Source of the DNA: an uncultured Pseudomonadota bacterium
GTDB lineage: Bacteria; Pseudomonadota; Gammaproteobacteria; Burkholderiales; SG8-39
Assembly: GCA_903909415.1 (NCBI GenBank)
Contig: CAIVVS010000174.1
Location: forward strand, 1-21,279
Reading direction: 5' to 3'
DNA: 21,279 nt
Position 1 is the stretch's first letter, and each line of letters begins with the position of its first letter. The notes below the pieces were generated by a model. It ran no database searches. It saw only the letters and a program-made list of their open reading frames with translations, and had not been told where the DNA came from. The translations under genes and the position numbers were made by a program. This document shows, piece by piece, positions 16,066 to 21,279 of the stretch.

Positions 16066-17733
16066 CTACTCGTCCCAGACCGGCTGGTTCATCTCCACGT
16101 CGCTGCGCCGCTGCGCCTCGACGATGGCGCCGACCTTCTCGAAGTCGCCCGCCGTCGCCATGCGCGCCTGCTCGGCCAGCACGTCCGGCCAGTTGCCCAG
16201 CGGGTAGCCGAACCACGGCGCCTGCGGCGTGAACGCCGGCAGCCCCAGCTCGCCCCAGATGCGCATGGCGTTCTCCATGTACTCGCGCTTGGGCAGCGCG
16301 ATCGGCGGGTAGCCGCCGCGCAGCGTGGCGTTGATCAGCACCGAGGCGGACTCGCCGTTGTCGCGCGGGCCGCGCGGGCCGTGGCCCGGGTCCTTGCGGT
16401 CCAGCACCTTCAGGTCGTGCTGCGCCTGGGCGCGGTAGCAGATCGCCCAGAACAGCGCGTCGGAGTTCTCGGGGTCGATGTCCTCGTCCACCGCGACGAT
16501 CCACTTGCCGGCGAAGCGGTGCAGCGAGGACGCGCCGTAGAGCGCGCGCCACACCTCGGTCTCGGGCATGCCGCGCTGGCACACCAGCACGATCAGCGCG
16601 ACCACGCTGGTCAGCGGCTCGTGCATGGACACGCGCTTGACGCCCTTGATGCCGAGGTTGCGGTTCAGGTGCTGCAGGAACAGCGGCTCGTAGGCCACGC
16701 GCTTGATGGTGCTGGACTCGCTGGGCGTGACCTGGCTGATGAAGGACACCAGCACCGGCTTCTTCCGCCGCGTGATCGCGGTCACGTCCATGAAGGCGTT
16801 GTATTCCTGCAGGTTCACGTAGCCGTGCGACTCGCCGAAGGGCGCCTCGGGCTCGAGCTCGGCGGTCGAGATGAAACCCTCGATCACGTACTCGGCCTCG
16901 GCCGGCACCAGCAGGTCCACGGTCTTGCATTTCGCCACCTGCAGCGGCGCGCCCACCAGGCCGCCCGCCACCGCGAGCTCATCCACGTCCTCGGGCAGCT
17001 TCTGGACCGAAGCGAAGCTCACCGCCGGCGGGCAGCCGACCACGATGGCCGTGGGCATGGGCAGGCCGCGTTCCTTCCACTTCAGCCAGTGCAGGTAGAT
17101 GCCGGCGCGCTGCTCCACCGACGGGTTCATGCCCACGCGCAGCCGCGTCTTGATCTGGCCGCGGTAGTTGCCGGTGTTCTGGATGCCGTTGTCCGGGTCG
17201 CGGGTGATGAAGTGCCCGGCCGACAGGAAGGGCGCGCTGTCCCAGCCCGGCGTGGAGATCGGCACCGGCACGCCGTCCAGCGCCGCGCCGGGTTCCTTCA
17301 ATGCATCGCCGGTGACCACGATCTGCTGGCAGGCCGGGTTCTCGACCACCACCGGTTCGATCGGGGCGGCGGTCGCCTTGAGCCAGGTCGCGCCGATCTT
17401 GTCCACCGGCACGCCCATGCCGATGGAGTAGATCTCGCGGTTGCCCGCCAGGCCGGCGATCAGCACCCAGCCGTCGTAGCGCCGTCCCTTGGCGTCCACC
17501 GGCTGGGTGAAGAGCCAGGCCTTGCGCTCGGGCTCCGGCAGGCCGCCGCGGAACTGCAGGCGCACCAGCGGGTGCATCTCGGTGTCCTTGTTCACCGGGC
17601 GGTCCACCACCATCAGGCGGCCGCGCTTGGAGAGTTCAAGGATGTGGCGGTGCAGGTCGGGGTAGGGCAGGCCTTCGGTCTGGGCGTCCGCCAGCTGGGC
17701 GGCGAGCCAGTCGTGCTGTTGCTCGGGTGTCAC
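16066..17733 (-). CDS. UbiD-family prenylated-FMN-dependent (de)carboxylase
   Basis: The 555-residue protein is a full UbiD-type decarboxylase. The family uses prenylated FMN to decarboxylate, or carboxylate, aromatic or unsaturated acids. NYRGQ (189-193) supplies the arginine of the catalytic network, PAEAEYVIEG (277-286) contains the conserved glutamates (E281, E285), and APFGESHGYVN (297-307) is the characteristic glycine loop. The start is GTG 17733: AGGA lies about 6 nt upstream and the frame above it is Pro/Arg-rich and overlaps the Bug gene. It follows the Bug gene by 19 bp, so the two are probably co-transcribed. No ubiX flavin prenyltransferase is in the window. Pairing with a solute-binding protein suggests catabolism of an imported aromatic acid rather than ubiquinone synthesis. 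Confidence 0.88.
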   Translation of the reverse strand: MTPEQQHDWLAAQLADAQTEGLPYPDLHRHILELSKRGRLMVVDRPVNKDTEMHPLVRLQFRGGLPEPERKAWLFTQPVDAKGRRYDGWVLIAGLAGNREIYSIGMGVPVDKIGATWLKATAAPIEPVVVENPACQQIVVTGDALKEPGAALDGVPVPISTPGWDSAPFLSAGHFITRDPDNGIQNTGNYRGQIKTRLRVGMNPSVEQRAGIYLHWLKWKERGLPMPTAIVVGCPPAVSFASVQKLPEDVDELAVAGGLVGAPLQVAKCKTVDLLVPAEAEYVIEGFISTAELEPEAPFGESHGYVNLQEYNAFMDVTAITRRKKPVLVSFISQVTPSESSTIKRVAYEPLFLQHLNRNLGIKGVKRVSMHEPLTSVVALIVLVCQRGMPETEVWRALYGASSLHRFAGKWIVAVDEDIDPENSDALFWAICYRAQAQHDLKVLDRKDPGHGPRGPRDNGESASVLINATLRGGYPPIALPKREYMENAMRIWGELGLPAFTPQAPWFGYPLGNWPDVLAEQARMATAGDFEKVGAIVEAQRRSDVEMNQPVWDE

Positions 17734-17752
17734 GTTGGTTCCTGTCTGTGGT

Positions 17753-18724
17753 TCAGTCTTGCTTGATGTTTGCGGCGCGGATGATGCGCCCGTAGCGCGT
17801 CGCCTCGCGGCTGATGCGCGCGGCCATCTCGTCGGGCGAGGACACGATGGCCTCGCTGCCGATGGCTGCGAGCTTGTCGCGCAGGTCGGCGCTGGCCATC
17901 GCCTTGTTGGTCTCGGCAGCAACGCGGGTCACGATCGCGCGCGGCACCCCGGCCGGCGCGGACAGGCCCACCCAGATCACCTCGTCGTAGCCCTTCACGC
18001 CGGCCTCGTCAACGGTGGGCCAGTCGGGGTAGGTGGCGTTGCGCTTGGGCCGCGTGTAGCCCAGCACCTTGGCCTTGCCGGCGCGCACGAACTGCAGCAC
18101 CGAGGACATGGCGATCAGGCTCATCGCCACCTCGCCGCTGGCCAGCGCCGCGGACGCGGGCGCGCCGCCCTTGTAGGGGATGTGCAGGAACTTCACGCCA
18201 GCCTCGGCGCCCAGCAGCTCGGTGAGCACGTGGCTGGTGCTGCCGGTGCCGGCGGTGGAGTAGCTCACCGTGCCGGGGTTGGCGCGCGCCGCCGCCAGCA
18301 GGGCCTGCAGGTTCGGGTAGGGGCTGGCCGCGCCCACCGCCAGCACCATCGGCGTCTCGGCGACGATGCTGATGGACGCGAAGTCCTTGAACGGGTCGTA
18401 GGGCAGCTTGGCGTAGATCGACGGGTTCATGGTGTATTCGGCGTTGGTCGCCATCAGCAGCGTGTAGCCGTCCGCCGGGGCCTTGGCCGCGGCCTCGATG
18501 CCGATGATGCCGCCCGCGCCGGGGCGGTTTTCCACCACCACCTGCTGGCCCAGCGCCTCGGCCAGCTTGGGCGCCACCATCCGCGTGGGGACGTCGGTCG
18601 CGCCGCCCGGGGCGAAGGGCACGATGATGCGGATCGGCTTGTTGGGGTATTCCTGCGCGACGGCGGTGCCGGCGAACGGGAAGCAGGCGAGCACGGCGCT
18701 GGCAAGCGCGATACGGCGGTCCAT
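17753..18724 (-). CDS. Bug-family (TctC-like) periplasmic solute-binding protein
   Basis: The 323-residue protein starts with a signal peptide (RR at 3-4, hydrophobic 5-20, likely cleavage AVA-QE after residue 23). The Bug signature YPNKPIRIIVPFAPGGATD (27-45) and ENRPGAGGIIG follow immediately, then 'PYDPFKDFASIS' and 'HIPYKGGAPA'. Bug proteins bind carboxylates or aromatic acids in the periplasm. Only some work with TctAB membrane subunits, and none are encoded here. ATG 18724 has AGGAG 8 nt upstream. It is the first gene of the Bug/UbiD operon, with a good promoter at 18811-18839. It may deliver or sense the substrate of the UbiD enzyme; the MFS protein encoded upstream is a possible permease. 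Confidence 0.92.
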   Translation of the reverse strand: MDRRIALASAVLACFPFAGTAVAQEYPNKPIRIIVPFAPGGATDVPTRMVAPKLAEALGQQVVVENRPGAGGIIGIEAAAKAPADGYTLLMATNAEYTMNPSIYAKLPYDPFKDFASISIVAETPMVLAVGAASPYPNLQALLAAARANPGTVSYSTAGTGSTSHVLTELLGAEAGVKFLHIPYKGGAPASAALASGEVAMSLIAMSSVLQFVRAGKAKVLGYTRPKRNATYPDWPTVDEAGVKGYDEVIWVGLSAPAGVPRAIVTRVAAETNKAMASADLRDKLAAIGSEAIVSSPDEMAARISREATRYGRIIRAANIKQD

Positions 18725-18810
18725 GGAAGTTCTCCTGTCTGGGCTTGCGGGAAGCCGGGCGCGGTGGGTGCGGAACCGAAATGCGGGGCGCGCGCGCCGG
18801 GGGCGAAAAC

Positions 18811-18839
18811 ATCATGGCGGCAGGCCATGCCGCTGTCAA
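18811..18839 (-). promoter_or_regulatory. Promoter of the Bug/UbiD operon with a dyad filling its spacer
   Basis: On the minus strand a perfect -35 TTGACA (18834-18839) and a -10 CATGAT (18811-18816, 4 of 6) are exactly 17 bp apart. The spacer 18817-18833 is GCGGCA-GGCCA-TGCCGC (plus-strand reading), a perfect 6-bp inverted repeat occupying all 17 positions. A repressor bound there would block polymerase, so this is a good operator candidate. The start site would be near 18804, about 80 nt before ATG 18724. Confidence 0.65.
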
Positions 18840-18850
18840 TGCATGCACTT

Positions 18851-18864
18851 GCGTGGCGCCACGC
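18851..18864. promoter_or_regulatory. Perfect 14-bp palindrome upstream of the Bug promoter
   Basis: GCGTGGCGCCACGC is fully self-complementary and ends 11 bp upstream of the -35. It lies in the 177-bp gap between the MFS stop and the Bug start and could be an activator or second operator site. An 8-bp TGCATGCA palindrome (18840-18847) lies between it and the -35. Confidence 0.4.
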
Positions 18865-18901
18865 GCCAGGTCAGCGTGCCGCGTCCGCGTGCGGCGGCGC
18901 G

Positions 18902-20065
18902 CTACAGCGGCTTGCCGTCCTTCACCGCCCAGCGGTGCGCCGGGATCAAGAGCAGGGTCCAGACCGCGATCGCCAGGCCCAGCACCTCGAAGCTCTGCAC
19001 GATGCCGATGCGGTCCTTGAGGAAACCCATCAGCACCGGCGTGGACAGGTGCGACAGGCTCCAGCCCAGTCCGGCCAGCGCCAGCGCCGAACCGCGCTGC
19101 TCGGTGGTGGACAGCGACGAGACCAGCAGCTGGAAGTACACCGTCATCACGCCCGCTGCCAGTCCCACGGTGAGCAGCATGGCCAGCACCGGCAGCATTT
19201 CGCTGGAGATGCCGCTCGCGCCCACGGCGGCGGCGACCACCAGCCCCGGGATGACGGCGGCGCGCAGGTCCGCGATGCTGCGCACGAAGCCCGCCACCAC
19301 CACGCCGGCGGCGATCGAGCCGATGGCGCGCGCGCCCAGCATCCAGCCGGCCGAGTCCGCGTCGTAGCCCAGCTCCACCAGCAGGATGGGGTAGAAGGAC
19401 ACCGACAGCGTGAACGGCATGGCGGAGATGTAGGCGCACATCACGCCGAACCAGATCGAGCGGCGCTTGGCCAGCGCGAAGTAGTTGCTCAGCATCGAGC
19501 CGGCGCGCTGCGTGCTCATGGGCGCGTCGCGGAACATCGCCGCCAGGCCCATCGCCAGCGCGCCCAGGCCAGCCATGGCAAAGAAGCCGGTGGAAAAGCC
19601 GAGGAACTCGATCAGCAGGCCGGCCAGGCCCGTGCCCATGATCTGCCCGGCGCTGGTGATCGCGTTCAGCCGGCCCATGGTCTTGGCGCGGTCGCCGGGA
19701 AACTGGCTGGCGATCGACCAGGACGCCGGCCAGTACACCGAACGCGACACCGCCAGCATCAGCTGGGCGACCATCAGCGCCGCCATGCTGGTGGAAAAGG
19801 GGAAGGCGAGCCCGGCAAAGACCGTGAACGCGAAGCCGATCATGATGGTGCGGTTGCCGCCCAGCCGGTCGGTCCACGCGCCGGACAGCAGGTTGAACAC
19901 GATCTGCACCATCACCGGCAGCGCGATCAGCGACCCGATCTCGATGCCCGACATGCCCAGCGAGCGCGCGTACAGCGGCACGAGCATGTAGGTCATGCCC
20001 AGGCACGCGTTCCAGGTGAACGAGGACGCGTAGAAGGGGAGGAGGGCGCTGGTGGGGAGGGGCAC
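18902..20065 (-). CDS. Major facilitator superfamily transporter
   Basis: The 387-residue protein has about 12 hydrophobic segments and the MFS motif A GAWTDRLGGNR (62-72) between helices 2 and 3. It is a secondary transporter of the inner membrane; the substrate is unknown. I start it at GTG 20065, which keeps a complete first helix (about 8-32). The frame continues upstream, but that part is polar, compositionally foreign and unlike MFS proteins. No ribosome site precedes the GTG, so the start is uncertain. The change in base composition immediately upstream suggests the native promoter region was replaced by the degraded element to its right. It reads in the same direction as the Bug/UbiD genes, 177 bp upstream of them. 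Confidence 0.82.
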   Translation of the reverse strand: MPLPTSALLPFYASSFTWNACLGMTYMLVPLYARSLGMSGIEIGSLIALPVMVQIVFNLLSGAWTDRLGGNRTIMIGFAFTVFAGLAFPFSTSMAALMVAQLMLAVSRSVYWPASWSIASQFPGDRAKTMGRLNAITSAGQIMGTGLAGLLIEFLGFSTGFFAMAGLGALAMGLAAMFRDAPMSTQRAGSMLSNYFALAKRRSIWFGVMCAYISAMPFTLSVSFYPILLVELGYDADSAGWMLGARAIGSIAAGVVVAGFVRSIADLRAAVIPGLVVAAAVGASGISSEMLPVLAMLLTVGLAAGVMTVYFQLLVSSLSTTEQRGSALALAGLGWSLSHLSTPVLMGFLKDRIGIVQSFEVLGLAIAVWTLLLIPAHRWAVKDGKPL

Positions 20066-20546
20066 GGGTTGGGGCCAACAAGTTGGCGCTATCAGGCGTC
20101 CCGAGAACAAGACGCCGGACAGGCATTTTATTTCAGCGATGCAGGGATTTTGGAAGGACCGACTGTTGGCACTGCATTCAGGTCTTGAGGAGGTTCGCCA
20201 AGGTTCAATGGGCCAGCGTGAGCACTGCCTGTTCCGTCCAAGGCATTTATGAGATTGGTTCGCCTGCTTGCCGGTTGGGCAGGAAGACGTTTCCGGGCGA
20301 GAGTTCGAACGAAGGCCGCTTTCGTTCGCAGGTGCCGGTTCGGATCGTTGTCGCACTCATGCTGAGTTCGGTGCCTGCAGTTCCAGTTTTCGTTCAATCC
20401 TCGTCGCTTTGCTGGAGCGCAGCGTTGATGGAATCCACGCCCGGAACCAGGTCGGAAAACCCAAAGGCCTTGCTCCCGTTCAACCGGACTGGGTCTGGGA
20501 GGCCCGGGGTGGTCGACAACTTCCCGCAATCCGGGGGTGCGGACCA
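20066..20546. other. Low-GC stretch without a convincing gene
   Basis: This region separates the MFS start from the transposase remnant. A hand count over 20101-20280 gives 99 G+C of 180 (55%), against about 70% in the surrounding genes. Long open frames exist on both strands (for example 20083-20550 + and 20128-20547 -), but none has a ribosome site or a recognisable motif, and their composition is Arg/Ser/Pro-rich as expected by chance. I read it as imported or decayed DNA, possibly part of the same element as the transposase remnant. Confidence 0.5.
20306..20328. repeat. 8-bp inverted repeat (hairpin) in the low-GC stretch
   Basis: CGAACGAA (20306-20313) and TTCGTTCG (20321-20328) are perfect arms around a 7-nt loop. 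There is no adjacent U-tract. It may belong to the decayed element; its role is unknown. Confidence 0.5.
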
Positions 20547-21158
20547 ATGAACACCCGCAAGGATGCCCGACTAACGGCCGCTCGTCGAATCGCGCTGTTC
20601 GCGGACTTTGATCAGCGGGCTACCGACGGAAACCTGGGTGGGCCGCCAGCAGGCTCTGGGCAGGGCTGCCTGTTCCTTGAGGCCACGGCGCGCTCTGCTC
20701 CCCTGCAAAGCGCTCGTCATGGGGCAGATGCGCGGCTGGCGCGTCTCCCGGGCTCGCATCACCGATTGCCCACGCGTGCCGGCCAGCAGCGCGAACCGGA
20801 CTCTCGTGCGCGAAGGCCTGGGCGGGTTGTGGAACGCGGAGCGAGTCGAGACCGTGCAACGCTATGGGAACGCCACCCCGGGCAGTGTGGTCCGCCTCGA
20901 CGCCAGCGAACCGGGCCCCATCGCATGACCCAGCCACCGCGTCACGGGCAGTCGCCGCGACGGCGTCCATGGCACTGTCCGGGCCGCCTGTTCGTGGCGG
21001 TCGATGGCCATGCACGCACCGGCTTGGCCGATATGCCGACGGATCAGCGCAACACCCGCACGCTCGGCGCCTGGACCCATCGTTGCAGCTGGAACCGGCT
21101 CCGCCAAGGTATCGGCTGGTCCAGCCGTTGGAGCGTGCGCTGCGGCCCGGAGACCTAA
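20547..21158 (+). pseudogene. Decayed, internally deleted IS481-family transposase
   Basis: ATG 20547 opens with MNTRKDARLT, close to the usual IS481-family start 'MNxHKNARLT'. Similarity then moves to another frame (about 20608-20925), which reads ARITDCPRVPASSANRTLVR and then VQRYGNATPGSVVRLDAS, matching the helix-turn-helix/linker and the 'RYE-PGxLxHxD' region. It returns to the first frame for LFVAVDGHARTGLADMPTDQ, which corresponds to the first catalytic Asp segment, and jumps directly to LGAWTHRCSWNRLRQGIGW, which resembles the C-terminal end of the DDE domain. The 'TDNG' segment and the catalytic Glu region are missing. At least two frameshifts plus the deletion make it non-functional. 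I could not define terminal inverted repeats or a target duplication. Confidence 0.75.
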
Positions 21159-21173
21159 CGGGGGCATTGGGGC

Positions 21174-21196
21174 CCTGGTTCCCAACCGAAACCAGG
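21174..21196. repeat. 7-bp inverted repeat near the right edge
   Basis: CCTGGTT (21174-21180) and AACCAGG (21190-21196) pair around a 9-nt loop, just downstream of the transposase remnant. It could be a weak terminator or part of the element's end. The remaining sequence to 21279 shows no gene. Confidence 0.4.
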
Positions 21197-21279
21197 CCGC
21201 AGTCACGTTACCTGCACTAGAAACTGGCACCATTCGTCGCCACCCGGGTGGCCGTTCCGCCTTTGCTCGACTGCACCAC

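Noticed and set aside
15940..17766. A 608-codon plus-strand frame opposite the UbiD gene
   Set aside because: It is His/Val/Leu/Arg-biased with no recognisable domain, while the opposite strand carries a complete UbiD protein with GTG start and ribosome site.
17735..20188. An 817-codon plus-strand frame opposite the Bug and MFS genes
   Set aside because: It is antisense to a signal-peptide-bearing Bug protein and an MFS transporter. Its Gly/His/Arg-rich sequence is a shadow of third-position GC.
18902..20356. MFS protein starting at 20356 with 97 extra residues
   Set aside because: The extra N-terminus is polar, Ser/Arg/Cys-rich and encoded by the low-GC foreign segment. A normal first membrane helix follows GTG 20065.
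20128..20547. A 139-codon minus-strand frame in the low-GC stretch as a gene
   Set aside because: It has no ribosome site and no recognisable motif, and an equally long frame lies on the other strand. It is kept only as part of an unexplained region.

Overview
The window is GC-rich (about 70% over most of its length) and looks like a chromosomal stretch of a betaproteobacterium, most likely order Burkholderiales. The evidence is a Bug-type extracytoplasmic binding protein, a LIV-type ABC transporter set inside a fatty-acyl-CoA cluster, many paralogous acyl-CoA enzymes, and dense overlapping operons. This placement rests on gene content, not on a marker gene.

Layout. At the left edge is the last 20 codons of an RDD-type membrane protein (1-63, +). 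Next come a PaaI-type thioesterase and an SDR oxidoreductase on the minus strand (121-1470). A regulatory region (1471-1769) precedes an orphan OmpR-family response regulator on the plus strand (1770-2462), which ends at a strong hairpin shared with the convergent thiolase. The core is a minus-strand cluster from 10248 down to 2502: livH, livM, livG, livF, a bifunctional enoyl-CoA hydratase/3-hydroxyacyl-CoA dehydrogenase, a SAM methyltransferase and a thiolase. Most junctions overlap by 4 or 8 nt. Divergent from livH is an acyl-CoA synthetase (10558-12201, +). The intergenic region between them holds a tandem array of short palindromes. Together these genes look like a module for importing a carboxylic acid, activating it to the CoA thioester and shortening it by beta-oxidation. 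No periplasmic binding protein for the transporter is present.

From 12180 to 15920 there are smaller units: a second methyltransferase, a crotonase (probably an enoyl-CoA isomerase), a RidA-like/MaoC pair, and a two-TM small protein followed by a luciferase-like flavin monooxygenase. From 16066 to 20065 there is a minus-strand group of MFS transporter, Bug-type binding protein and UbiD-family (de)carboxylase. A well-formed promoter with a perfect dyad filling its spacer lies before the Bug gene. A second array of 22-23-bp palindromic repeats sits between ubiD-like and the small-protein gene.

At about 20066 the sequence changes character. GC falls to about 55% (hand count, 20101-20280), no convincing gene is visible, and at 20547-21158 there is a decayed, internally deleted IS481-family transposase. 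The right end is therefore a degraded mobile-element scar abutting the 5' end of the MFS gene. I found no rRNA, tRNA or CRISPR array.

The most interesting signals are the two similar palindromic arrays, the arginine in place of the Walker A lysine in LivF, the binding-protein-less transporter coupled to a beta-oxidation operon that contains a methyltransferase, the dyad-in-spacer promoter of the Bug/UbiD operon, and the direct-repeat and leader-hairpin architecture upstream of the orphan response regulator.
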